64,000 nucleotides of DNA, taken from Methylobacterium persicinum. Its GTDB lineage: Bacteria > Pseudomonadota > Alphaproteobacteria > Rhizobiales > Beijerinckiaceae. The stretch's first letter is position 1; each line of letters starts with the position of its first letter. Location of the stretch: the NCBI RefSeq assembly GCF_022179525.1, contig NZ_BPQX01000034.1:1-64000 (forward strand). Reading direction: 5' to 3'. The notes under the pieces are model-generated. The model was not told where the DNA came from. It ran no database searches and saw nothing but the letters and a program-made list of their open reading frames with translations. This document shows positions 45,746 to 53,556 of the stretch, piece after piece. Made by a program: the position numbers and the translations under genes.

Positions 45746-45794
45746 TGGCAGGACTTTCTCTGCTCGGAAGCCTCCCTCATTCCGCGGGCTGGGC

Positions 45795-46694
45795 ATGATC
45801 TACACCCTGCGCCACCGCACCACCTACCGCTACGGCCGGGCGGTGAGCTTCGCCCGCTGCTCGCTTCGCCTCAAGCCGGCGGACGGCGAGGGGCAGAGCG
45901 TGCTGGCAAGCGCCGTCACCCTCGAACCGAGTCCGGCCAGGGCCGTGACCCGCCGGGACTATTTCGGGACCGAGGCCCTGGCGGTCATCATCGAGGTGCC
46001 GCACACCACCTTCAGCGTCGAGGCCCTTTCCACGGTGCGCGTCGAGCGCCTGCCGCCCCCACCGCCGGAGGAGGGCGCCCCGTGGGAGACGGTGCGCGAC
46101 AGGGCCGTCTCCACCAGGGACCTGTCGGGGCGGGCGCCGGTCCACTTCCTGTTCCCCAGCGACCGGGTGCCCCTGCTCCGGGCGGTGACGGACTACGCCC
46201 GCCCGAGCTTCACCCCCGGCCGCAGCGCCTACGGCGCGGCCCACGACCTGATGATGCGGATCCGAGGCGACTTCCGCTTCGACGCGAAGGCGACGAACGT
46301 CCACACGCCTTTGGCCGAAGCCTTCGCCGGCCGGGCCGGGGTCTGCCAGGACTTCGCCCACGTGATGATCGCGGGCCTGCGCGGCATGGGCGTGCCGGCG
46401 GCCTATGTCAGCGGCTACCTGCGCACGGTGCCGCCCCCCGGCCGCCCGCGCCTGCGGGGGGCCGACGCGAGCCACGCCTGGGTCGCGGTCTGGTGCGGCG
46501 ACGGCTGGCACGGCCTCGACCCGACCAATGCCTGTGCCGTGCAGGACGACCACATCGTCGTGGCGCGGGGCCGCGACTACGGCGACGTGGCCCCCATCGA
46601 CGGCATCGTCAGCGGCTCCGGCCGCCAGCGCCTCAAGGTCGAGGTCGATGTGATCCCCGAGACCGAGATGCAGGATCTGGCACTGGTGGGGTGA
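45795..46694 (+). CDS. Transglutaminase-family cysteine protease-like protein
   Basis: A 299-residue stand-alone relative of the first protein's N-terminal part: beta domain about 1-95 (YTLRHRTTYRYGRAVSFARC), catalytic core with Cys in RAGVCQDFAHVM (about residue 185), His in ADASHAWVAVW (about 228) and Asp in GLDPTNACAV (about 243). Bacterial members usually act as peptidases or amidases. It completes the three-gene run; the absence of a signal peptide suggests cytoplasmic action. Confidence 0.9.
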   Translation: MIYTLRHRTTYRYGRAVSFARCSLRLKPADGEGQSVLASAVTLEPSPARAVTRRDYFGTEALAVIIEVPHTTFSVEALSTVRVERLPPPPPEEGAPWETVRDRAVSTRDLSGRAPVHFLFPSDRVPLLRAVTDYARPSFTPGRSAYGAAHDLMMRIRGDFRFDAKATNVHTPLAEAFAGRAGVCQDFAHVMIAGLRGMGVPAAYVSGYLRTVPPPGRPRLRGADASHAWVAVWCGDGWHGLDPTNACAVQDDHIVVARGRDYGDVAPIDGIVSGSGRQRLKVEVDVIPETEMQDLALVG

Positions 46695-46721
46695 TGTCCC
46701 CGGTCATGATCCCACCCGTCG

Positions 46722-46830
46722 CCTCATCCTGAGGTGCTGCGAAGCAGCCTCGAAGGAGCCCTCCAGGGATCGCCGAGCGGGCTGGAGCCCTCCTTCGAGG
46801 CCCGCTTGCAGCGGGCGCCTCAGGATGAGG
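46722..46830. repeat. Dispersed palindromic repeat family B, copy 2
   Basis: CCTCATCCTGAGGTGC at the left and GCGCCTCAGGATGAGG at the right, with CGAAGGAGCCCTCCAG and CTGGAGCCCTCCTTCG inside. It lies between convergent genes, where it may end both transcripts. Confidence 0.85.
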
Positions 46831-46878
46831 GGGAGGGTGGGACACGACTTCCCGGGACGGCGACGGCTGCCCCCGCCG

Positions 46879-47424
46879 TCACTTCATGCAGGCATCCTCG
46901 GCCTTGGTGAAGGCGGCGGGCTTGGCCTCGTGTTCTTCGGGCCGGTTTCGGCCCACGGCGCCGTCGGACCGGGCGCGGAGGTAGGTGTAGATGTCGGGCA
47001 TGTAGCACATGACGTTCCGGTTATCGCCGAAAGCCGGCATGACCAGCTCCTGCGAGGCGGTGACGTCCTTCTTGCCGCCGACGATGATGCCCGCGAAATG
47101 GGCGTAGTCCATGCCCTTCAGGGCATCGACCAGGGACGGGGCGTAGGTCGAGCCCATGCCGTCCGGCCCGTGGCAGACGATGCAGTTGGCGTTGTACCGG
47201 AGGTAACCGGACATCGTGTACCAATCGACCTTCTTGCCGCCGTCGGTGACGTGGTAGGTCGGGTCGCCGTTCTTGTCGGTGTATTGGCCGTCCTGCACCT
47301 TGGCCGGCTGGGTCGGCCCCAGGCTCTTGAGGTCCGTGGCGGCGGCGGAATCGGGCGGGGTCGCCGCAAGGGCGGGCACCGCGCCCGCCAGCAGGCCAAC
47401 GAGTCCGATGTAGATGCCGCGCAT
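46879..47424 (-). CDS. Four-cysteine c-type cytochrome, methanol-metabolism related
   Basis: The 181-residue protein has a Sec signal (GLVGLLAGAVPALAATPP) and one heme site, CIVCHGPDG (about residue 82). Two further cysteines lie near the C-terminus (VMCYMPD about 139, EDACMK at the end), giving the four-cysteine pattern of a cytochrome family named for its association with PQQ methanol dehydrogenase genes. The distal heme ligand may be the methionine in LVMPAFG (about 129). It probably passes electrons in the periplasm. No dehydrogenase gene adjoins; lysS lies upstream on the same strand. Confidence 0.85.
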   Translation of the reverse strand: MRGIYIGLVGLLAGAVPALAATPPDSAAATDLKSLGPTQPAKVQDGQYTDKNGDPTYHVTDGGKKVDWYTMSGYLRYNANCIVCHGPDGMGSTYAPSLVDALKGMDYAHFAGIIVGGKKDVTASQELVMPAFGDNRNVMCYMPDIYTYLRARSDGAVGRNRPEEHEAKPAAFTKAEDACMK

Positions 47425-47510
47425 TCGTCGTTCCTCCCGTCACGGCGCTGGCTCTCTGGCACAGCGACAGGACAACAGGTTGACGCGACGGGAATTCCGT
47501 TGCCGGATGA

Positions 47511-49214
47511 TCAAGTTGTCGTGCGCGGACCGCCCGTGAACGCCTCGTGCTCGGCCACCAGCTCGCCCGAGAGCGCCTTGGCGATCAGCGCCCGGGTCTC
47601 CGCGACGCCGTAGAGGGCGACGAAGGAGCCGAAGCGCGGGCCCCGGGCCTCGCCGAACAACACGTTGTACAGGCTCGTGAACCACGCCTGCGACACGCCG
47701 GGGCGCCCGTCCGGGCTCTTGGCCTTGCCGGACAGGTCGGGGAAATGCCGCCGGCCAACCTCGTAGACCGCCGCCTGCAGCGCCTCCGCATCGGTGGAGC
47801 CGGCCTGCCCGGCCAGGGTCGCGGAGAGGTCCTCCAGCGCCGCCCGCTCCTCCGGGGTCGGCTCCCGGTAGGTCTTGGCCGGGCGGACGAAGTCCGAAAA
47901 GTACTTCAGGGCGTGGCCGACCAGCCGGTCGAGGCCCGGATGGGTCTTCGGGCCGACGCCGGGGGCGTAGCGGCGGATGAAGCCCCACAGCACCGCTGGA
48001 TCCTCGGTGTTCGCCACCGCCGCGAGGTTGAGGAGCATGGCAAACGTCAGGCTCGCGCCCTCGACCTTCTCCGGCTCCGGCGGGCTACCGGCGTGCAGAT
48101 GCCAGACTGGGTTGCCGAGGCGGTTCTTGGCGTCCTGCCCCGCATAACGGTCGAGGAAGCCGATATATTCATCCACGTGCCGGGGGATCACGTCGAAGAA
48201 CAGACGCTTGGCCTCCCGCGGCTTGGTGTACATGAACAGGGCCAGCGAATCCGGCGTGCCGTACTTCAGCCACTCGTCGATCGTCAGGCCGTTGCCCTTC
48301 GACTTGGAGATCTTCTGGCCCTTTTCGTCGAGGAACAGTTCGTAGTTGAAGCCCTCCGGTGGCTCTCCGCCCAGGGCCTTGGCGATCTTGCCCGACAGCT
48401 TGACCGAATCGATCAGGTCCTTGCCGGCCATCTCGTAATCGACGCCGAGCGCCACCCAGCGCATCGCCCAGTCGGGCTTCCACTGCAGCTTGGCATGGCC
48501 GCCGATGACGGGGGTCTCGTAGCCCTCGCCGGTCGCCGGGTCCCGCCACACGATGGTGCCCTTGTCGGCCCGCACCTCGTCGATCGGCACCTGCATCACG
48601 TGGCCGGTGACGGGGTGGATCGGCAGGAACGGGGAATAGCTCGCCGAGCGCTCCGCCCGGAGGGAGGGGAGCATGATCTCCATCACCGCGTCGTAGCGCT
48701 CCAGCACCCGCAGCAGCGTGTCGTCGAACAGGCCGGCGCGGTAGCACTCGGTGGCCGAGCGGAACTCGTAGGCGAAGCCGAAGGCGTCGAGGAAGCGGCG
48801 GAGTTCCGCGTTGTTGTGGGCGCCGAAGCTGTCATGGGTGCCGAACGGGTCGGGGACCTTCGTCAGCGGCTGGTTCAGGTGGGCGGCCAGAAGCTCCCGG
48901 TTGGGGACATTGTCCGGCACCTTGCGCAGGCCGTCCATGTCGTCCGAGAAGGCGATCAGCCGGGTCGGCACGCTGTCCCGGGTCAGCACCCGGAAGGCGT
49001 GGCGGACCATGGAGGTGCGGGCCACCTCGCCGAAGGTGCCGATATGCGGCAGGCCCGAGGGACCGTAGCCCGTCTCGAACAGCACCTCCGTCTTGCCGAG
49101 CTTTTCCAGCCGGACGACGAGCTTGCGCGCCTCCTCGAAGGGCCATGCCGCGGCGGCGGTGGCGGCCTCGATCAGGCCGGGGTCAAGGGTGAGGGCGGGC
49201 GGGGCGGCGGCCAT
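47511..49214 (-). CDS. lysS: Lysyl-tRNA synthetase, class I
   Basis: The 567-residue enzyme is the class I (archaeal-type) LysRS, found in Alphaproteobacteria instead of the class II form. Class I signatures are [13 protein letters not shown] (HIGH-like, about residue 57) and [11 protein letters not shown] (KMSKS-like, about 290). It charges tRNA-Lys. The start is the ATG at 49214, within a longer frame whose extra 157 codons have no homology. It is divergent from the MxaD-like gene. Confidence 0.95.
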   Translation of the reverse strand: MAAAPPALTLDPGLIEAATAAAAWPFEEARKLVVRLEKLGKTEVLFETGYGPSGLPHIGTFGEVARTSMVRHAFRVLTRDSVPTRLIAFSDDMDGLRKVPDNVPNRELLAAHLNQPLTKVPDPFGTHDSFGAHNNAELRRFLDAFGFAYEFRSATECYRAGLFDDTLLRVLERYDAVMEIMLPSLRAERSASYSPFLPIHPVTGHVMQVPIDEVRADKGTIVWRDPATGEGYETPVIGGHAKLQWKPDWAMRWVALGVDYEMAGKDLIDSVKLSGKIAKALGGEPPEGFNYELFLDEKGQKISKSKGNGLTIDEWLKYGTPDSLALFMYTKPREAKRLFFDVIPRHVDEYIGFLDRYAGQDAKNRLGNPVWHLHAGSPPEPEKVEGASLTFAMLLNLAAVANTEDPAVLWGFIRRYAPGVGPKTHPGLDRLVGHALKYFSDFVRPAKTYREPTPEERAALEDLSATLAGQAGSTDAEALQAAVYEVGRRHFPDLSGKAKSPDGRPGVSQAWFTSLYNVLFGEARGPRFGSFVALYGVAETRALIAKALSGELVAEHEAFTGGPRTTT

Positions 49215-49413
49215 GATGTCCAGGGTTCGGGATCGGTCGAAAGAAGCTCCCTTACCGGGATTCCGGCTGCGGCGGAACGCCTGCGGAGACGGGGGAGGGG
49301 GCGGATCGCTTGCGCTGCCATTGTCTCGGCGCGAAAGGCACCTAGCTGAAGCGCGGCCACAGAAAGCCGCCGCGGCTTCAGCCGCGATGACCCAACGGAT
49401 GGAGACTGCCCGA

Positions 49414-49896
49414 ATGCCGACCCTTTCCCGCCACGCCCTCGCCCTCGCGGCCCTCGCCCTCACCGCCGCCGCGCCGGCTTCCGCGATCGAACTGACGCGC
49501 ACGGCCGACATCGCGGCGCCCCCGGCCAAGGTGTGGCAGACGATCGGCGACTTCTGCGGCATCGGCAACTGGCATCCGGCCGTCGAGAAGTGCACCCCCT
49601 CCGAGCAGGACGGCATGAATGTGCGCCTGCTCAACCTCAAGGGCGGCGGCACCATCAAGGAGGAGCAGGTCTCCCGCGACGACAAGGTGATGACCTACAC
49701 CTACACCATCCTGGAGAGCCCGCTGCCGGTCTCCGACTACAAGTCGACGCTGTCGGTGGCCCCGGAGGGCTCGGGCTCCAAGGTGACGTGGAGCGGCACC
49801 TTCAACGCCAAGGGCGCCCCGGACTCGGTGGCCAAGGACGCCGTCCAGGGCATCTACGATTCCGGCCTGAAGGCCCTCTCCGAGAAGGCGAAGTAA
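49414..49896 (+). CDS. Periplasmic SRPBCC protein, MxaD-like
   Basis: A 160-residue protein: Sec signal at residues 1-24 ([18 protein letters not shown]), then one START/polyketide-cyclase fold ([35 protein letters not shown], later SKVTWSGTF and [10 protein letters not shown]). MxaD of methanol-oxidation clusters has the same plan and aids electron flow from methanol dehydrogenase to its cytochrome. The combination with the four-cysteine cytochrome nearby makes an accessory role in methanol oxidation plausible, though MxaD itself normally sits in the mxa cluster. Confidence 0.8.
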   Translation: MPTLSRHALALAALALTAAAPASAIELTRTADIAAPPAKVWQTIGDFCGIGNWHPAVEKCTPSEQDGMNVRLLNLKGGGTIKEEQVSRDDKVMTYTYTILESPLPVSDYKSTLSVAPEGSGSKVTWSGTFNAKGAPDSVAKDAVQGIYDSGLKALSEKAK

Positions 49897-49934
49897 GACC
49901 GTTCCGCTCGAACGGCCCGGTCTTACCCGTCCGC

Positions 49935-50029
49935 CGTCATTGTGAGGCGGAGCCGACGCAATCCAGCGCGCGACCTCTCCGGATGAGGCGGCGGCGCCTG
50001 GTTTGCTTCGCTGACACCCGCAATGACGG
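49935..50029. repeat. Dispersed palindromic repeat family A, copy 3
   Basis: CGTCATTGTGAGGCGGAG at the left, GACGCAATCCAG inside, TGGTTTGCTTCGC and CCCGCAATGACGG at the right. More diverged than copies 2 and 5. Confidence 0.75.
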
Positions 50030-50151
50030 TGAGGGTATCGGAGCGGCATAAGACGGGGTGCGAGGGGGCGTGGCCCCGATTGACCCAAGGCCACGCTCGG
50101 CCCAAAACCCTCCGGTTCGCCGGAGGGTACCGGCGCGAAGGAAAGACCGCC

Positions 50152-50478
50152 GTGGCCGCGTCCCGTCTCTGCCTCGTCCTCGTCGCCGTCGCCGCCCTCG
50201 GGGCCTGCCAATCGCAGTCCAAGGTGCGCGAGCCCGTCGTCCCGGTGGGCGGCCCGCCGGCGCCGCCGGTTCTCCCCACCGGGACGGGCTGCGGCCCCGA
50301 GATCGCCCGCACCCGGGCGATCGTCGCCAGCGACGTCGCCACGGAAAACCTCAACAAGTCCGTCGGAGACCGCTTCGATGCGGATCTCTCCCGCGCCGCC
50401 TCGGAATGCGCCGCGGGCAAGTCAGGCGAGGCCCTGCACCTGCTGGCCGCCGCCAAGGCGCGCTACGGCTACCGGTAG
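50152..50478 (+). CDS. Small lipoprotein of unknown function
   Basis: From GTG 50152, behind GAAGGAAAG, the 108-residue protein begins with a lipoprotein signal (LCLVLVAVAALGACQSQSK; lipobox LGAC, lipid on the cysteine at about residue 19). A proline-rich stretch follows, then a soluble part (GPEIARTRAIVASDVATENL, AASECAAGKSGEALHLLAAA). It probably sits on an inner or outer membrane leaflet facing the periplasm. It is bracketed by family A repeats. Confidence 0.72.
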   Translation: MAASRLCLVLVAVAALGACQSQSKVREPVVPVGGPPAPPVLPTGTGCGPEIARTRAIVASDVATENLNKSVGDRFDADLSRAASECAAGKSGEALHLLAAAKARYGYR

Positions 50479-50496
50479 GGCGGGCGCTCCCCGTCT

Positions 50497-50569
50497 CGTC
50501 TTTGCGAACACAGTGAAGCCATCCAGGACGGTGCTGTCCTGGATGGCTTCGCTTTCCTTGCCATGACGA
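50497..50569. repeat. Dispersed palindromic repeat family A, copy 4 (shortened)
   Basis: GAAGCCATCCAGGACGGT and CTGTCCTGGATGGCTTC are near-perfect arms; the outer CGTCTTTGCGAA and TTGCCATGACG are less well kept. Lies between the convergent lipoprotein and fdhE genes. Confidence 0.75.
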
Positions 50570-50591
50570 CGACGGGGACGGTCGCGGCGCG

Positions 50592-51617
50592 TCAGACCAC
50601 GAACAGCAGGTTCAGGCCCGCGCGCCTGAATCCCTCCTCGGCGATCTTCAGGTCGAGACCGTAGGACGCGATGTCGTCGGCCACGGGGTCGAGGCTCGGC
50701 TCCCGGTGCTGGTGCAAGTGCTTAAGGTAGCTGTGGCAGGTGGTGCAGGTCTCGACCTGCACGTCCTTGGAGACTTCATCGAGCCCGTAATAGCTGATGC
50801 CTTCGCCCGCGCCACAGGCGGTGCACCGGATGCGGACGTGGTTCCACAGGGTGCCGCAGAGGGAGCAGCTGAGGTAGCGGGCCTTGTCGGCGGGGGTCCA
50901 GCCGACGATCAGGCTCGCCGTCGGGGCGCCGCCGCAGCAGGGGCAGACTCCGTCCGCCACCGGCTTGAGGGCCTTGGCGTCGAGGCGGGCCGCCCGCCGC
51001 GCGAGGCAGACCTGCAGGGCCGCCGAGACGAACAGACACTCGGCGACGCGCTCCAGCGGAATCGCCCCCTCGAAAACCTGCACGGCGAGATCGAGGCGGT
51101 CCTCCTTGGGAGCAGCTTGCAGGGCGTCCCGCGCCGCCTTTGCCTCCTCCGGCGCGGCGGAGAGGTCGAGGGCCGCGAGCAGGCTGTCGAGGCCATCGTG
51201 AAAGGTCGGGTCGGCCTCGATCACGTGGCGTGAGAGCGGCGGCATGCCGTGCTCGACCCGGACCGCCCGCCCCGCCTCGTCGGGGTCGGCGACGTCCCAG
51301 CCGGCCGCGGCACGCTCGGCCTCCACGACGCCCTGCGCGCGGGCGACCTCGGCCACGAGGCGCAGATAGGCTTCGAGGGTGTGGCCGGGCGCCAGGGCCA
51401 GCAGGCGCACGGCCCGGGCCTTGAAAAGGGCACCAGGTTCCGGCAGGCGCACGAAGGGCACCGAGCCGGAGATGCCGATCTTGTCGGGATCGGGCTTGAT
51501 CTCGTCGAAGGACTTTTTGTCGGCGGGGGCGGGCTCGCCCCTGGTCATCTCGTCCTCGGGCTTTTCACCCTTGGACGCAGCGCCGCGCTTGAAGAACCGA
51601 ACCACGGGTGAAATCAC
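50592..51617 (-). CDS. fdhE: Formate dehydrogenase accessory protein FdhE
   Basis: The 341-residue protein has the four CxxC motifs of FdhE in its C-terminal half: CPCCGG (about residue 222), CSLCGT (about 249), CTACGAG (about 265) and CTTCHSY (about 290). They bind iron in a rubredoxin-like site. FdhE is needed to mature the catalytic subunit of membrane formate dehydrogenases. Start GTG 51617; another GTG follows five codons later. It ends the fdo run, separated from fdoI by 139 bases that hold a family A repeat. Confidence 0.94.
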   Translation of the reverse strand: MISPVVRFFKRGAASKGEKPEDEMTRGEPAPADKKSFDEIKPDPDKIGISGSVPFVRLPEPGALFKARAVRLLALAPGHTLEAYLRLVAEVARAQGVVEAERAAAGWDVADPDEAGRAVRVEHGMPPLSRHVIEADPTFHDGLDSLLAALDLSAAPEEAKAARDALQAAPKEDRLDLAVQVFEGAIPLERVAECLFVSAALQVCLARRAARLDAKALKPVADGVCPCCGGAPTASLIVGWTPADKARYLSCSLCGTLWNHVRIRCTACGAGEGISYYGLDEVSKDVQVETCTTCHSYLKHLHQHREPSLDPVADDIASYGLDLKIAEEGFRRAGLNLLFVV

Positions 51618-51650
51618 CTTCTCGTCACGTATCCGCGCAGAAGTGCCTGC

Positions 51651-51744
51651 CCGTCATTGCGATCGACGCGAAGCAATCCAGGGTGGCGCGACATCGGAGG
51701 ACGTGGCGCTTCCCTGGATTGCTTCGCGTCGCTCGCAATGACGG
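51651..51744. repeat. Dispersed palindromic repeat family A, copy 5, inside the formate dehydrogenase operon
   Basis: CGTCATTGCGATCGACGCGA, AAGCAATCCAGGG, then CCCTGGATTGCTTCGCGTCG and CTCGCAATGACGG form a long imperfect hairpin. It fills most of the gap between fdoI and fdhE. Confidence 0.88.
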
Positions 51745-51756
51745 CGAGGGAGGCCC

Positions 51757-52479
51757 CTACGACCCGCGCTTGTCCACCGGCCCCCGCCGGGCGAGGCCGC
51801 CAGCGATCTGCCGGAACCACTTGCGGTGATGCCGGTAGGCCCAGCCGCCGGTGACGGTGCCGCGGACCATCGCCCGGCCGGTGCCGCGCACCCAGATGCC
51901 CGCATAGATATGCACCACGATGATCGCGATGGCGACGACCGCCGCGAGCGAGTGGGCCAGGAGCGCCCAGCGCTGAGTCTCGATCGTGGTCAGCCCACCG
52001 AAATAGGTGTTCCAGATCATGAGGCCGGAGACCAGCATCACGGCGATCAGGCCGGTCTGGCCCCAGAACACCATCTTCTGCCCGGCATTGTACTTGCCGA
52101 GTTCCGGCAGCCGGTCCTCGCGGTTGGTCACCACGTCGCCAATCTTCTTGGACCACTCGACATCGTCCTTGTTGGGGATGTTGAGCTTCCAGAAGCGCAC
52201 GAACAGGAACACGAAGCTCACGGCGAGCGCCACGCCGAACCACGGATGGATCGCCCGGGTCGCCTGCCCGCCGCCGAACAGGCCGGTGAGGGAGAACAGG
52301 TAGGGCGAGAACATCGCCAGCCCGGAGAGGGTCAGGAGGGTGAACAGGATCGCGGTGATCCAGTGGTTCACCCGCTGCACGCCGGTATAGCGGGGCACGT
52401 AGAGCACTTCAGGGGCGGCGCCCTTGTCCTGATGCAGGGGCCGGGTCTCCCCGTCGCGGATATCGGTGTGGATCGTCAT
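51757..52479 (-). CDS. fdoI: Formate dehydrogenase-N type gamma subunit (cytochrome b556)
   Basis: A 240-residue membrane protein with four helices (about 40-60, 75-95, 140-160 and 178-200). It anchors the complex and carries two b hemes; candidate ligands are the histidines in VQRVNHWITAILF, AIHPWFGVAL, LLAHSLAA and VVHIYAGIW. It passes electrons from the iron-sulfur subunit to quinone. Start ATG 52479 (MTIHTDIRDGE) is chosen over 52581, whose extension lies within a family C repeat. Confidence 0.93.
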   Translation of the reverse strand: MTIHTDIRDGETRPLHQDKGAAPEVLYVPRYTGVQRVNHWITAILFTLLTLSGLAMFSPYLFSLTGLFGGGQATRAIHPWFGVALAVSFVFLFVRFWKLNIPNKDDVEWSKKIGDVVTNREDRLPELGKYNAGQKMVFWGQTGLIAVMLVSGLMIWNTYFGGLTTIETQRWALLAHSLAAVVAIAIIVVHIYAGIWVRGTGRAMVRGTVTGGWAYRHHRKWFRQIAGGLARRGPVDKRGS

Positions 52480-52502
52480 CGGCTTCACCCGGAAATCATG
52501 GG

Positions 52503-52605
52503 TTTCAAAAGGGCGAGCCCTTTTGCGGGTGCAGGGCGGAGCCCTGCGAGATGCCGGGATTTTACCCCGGCACCCCACCAAAGGGATTTCCCTTTGGAAA
52601 CCCCC
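52503..52605. repeat. Repeat family C, copy 3, inside the formate dehydrogenase operon
   Basis: AAAAGGGCGAGCCCTTTT, GCAGGGCGGAGCCCTGC, CCGGGATTTTACCCCGG and CCAAAGGGATTTCCCTTTGG are four consecutive hairpins filling the gap between fdoH and fdoI. Confidence 0.85.
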
Positions 52606-52608
52606 TAC

Positions 52609-53541
52609 CTAGTGCGGCCGTGCCTCGCCGCCGTCCTGGCGGCGCTTGGCGTCGGCCATCTCGACGGCCTCTTCCTCTTCCTCCGGCGCGACCTCGTTCG
52701 GCCCCGCCGTGACGTAGTGGAAGAAGCCGGCCACCGCCGCGAAGCCCATGGCGGCCAGCCCGAACACCTTGGCCCCGCCCTTCCAGAAGGCGACCAGCGG
52801 GGAGATCTTCGGGTCGTTCGGCAGGCCGGAATAGAGGCTCGGCTGGTCGGCATGGTGCAGCACGTACATGACGTGCGTGCCCCCGACGCCGGCCGGGTCG
52901 TAGAGCCCGGCATGCTCGAACCCGCGGGACTTCAGATCCTCCACGCGCGTCTGCGCCTGGTCGATCATCGCCTGCTTGGTGCCGAACATGATCGAGCCGG
53001 TCGGGCAGGCCTTGGCGCAGGCCGGAGCCTGACCCACCGCCACCCGGTCCGAACACAGGGTGCACTTGTACGCCTTGTGGTCGGTCTGGCTGATCCGCGG
53101 GATGTTGAAGGGGCAGCCCTTCACGCAATACCCGCAGCCGATGCAGTTCTCTTCGATGAAGTCGACGATGCCGTTGGAGTACTGCACGATCGCGCCCGGG
53201 GACGGGCACGCCTTGAGGCAGCCCGGCTCTGTGCAGTGCATGCAGCCGTCCTTGCGGATCAGCCACTCGAGGTGGTTCGTCTGCGGGTTCTCGTATTCCT
53301 CGAACCGCATCAGGGTCCAGGTCTTCGCCGTCAGGTCATGGGGGTTCTGGTAGGTCCCCGTGTTGACGCCGATGTCGTCGCGCAGGTCGTTCCACTCCTC
53401 GCAGGCCGATTGGCAGGCCTTGCAGCCGATGCACTTCGACACGTCGATGAGCTTGGCGACCTCCACCTGGCGGCGGATCTCCGGCGGCGTCTCCGTGGAG
53501 GCGGAGCGCTGGCGGATGTCGAGGGAGCTATAGTCAGCCAT
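52609..53541 (-). CDS. fdoH: Formate dehydrogenase-N type iron-sulfur (beta) subunit
   Basis: The 310-residue protein has four ferredoxin-type clusters: [14 protein letters not shown] (about 37), [14 protein letters not shown] (about 100), [13 protein letters not shown] (about 133) and [21 protein letters not shown] (about 158; quoted in part as CTLCSDR and CAKACP). One C-terminal membrane helix (about 262-282) anchors it. It conducts electrons from FdoG to the cytochrome. The acidic tail [11 protein letters not shown] is longer than in the E. coli protein. It starts 15 bases after the fdoG stop behind GGGGGAG. Confidence 0.96.
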   Translation of the reverse strand: MADYSSLDIRQRSASTETPPEIRRQVEVAKLIDVSKCIGCKACQSACEEWNDLRDDIGVNTGTYQNPHDLTAKTWTLMRFEEYENPQTNHLEWLIRKDGCMHCTEPGCLKACPSPGAIVQYSNGIVDFIEENCIGCGYCVKGCPFNIPRISQTDHKAYKCTLCSDRVAVGQAPACAKACPTGSIMFGTKQAMIDQAQTRVEDLKSRGFEHAGLYDPAGVGGTHVMYVLHHADQPSLYSGLPNDPKISPLVAFWKGGAKVFGLAAMGFAAVAGFFHYVTAGPNEVAPEEEEEAVEMADAKRRQDGGEARPH

Positions 53542-53556
53542 GATGCATGCTCCCCC

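Noticed and set aside
43085-45796. Minus-strand frame of 903 codons opposite the ATP-grasp/alpha-E gene
   Set aside because: Same reason: a stop-free shadow in high-GC DNA without family character.
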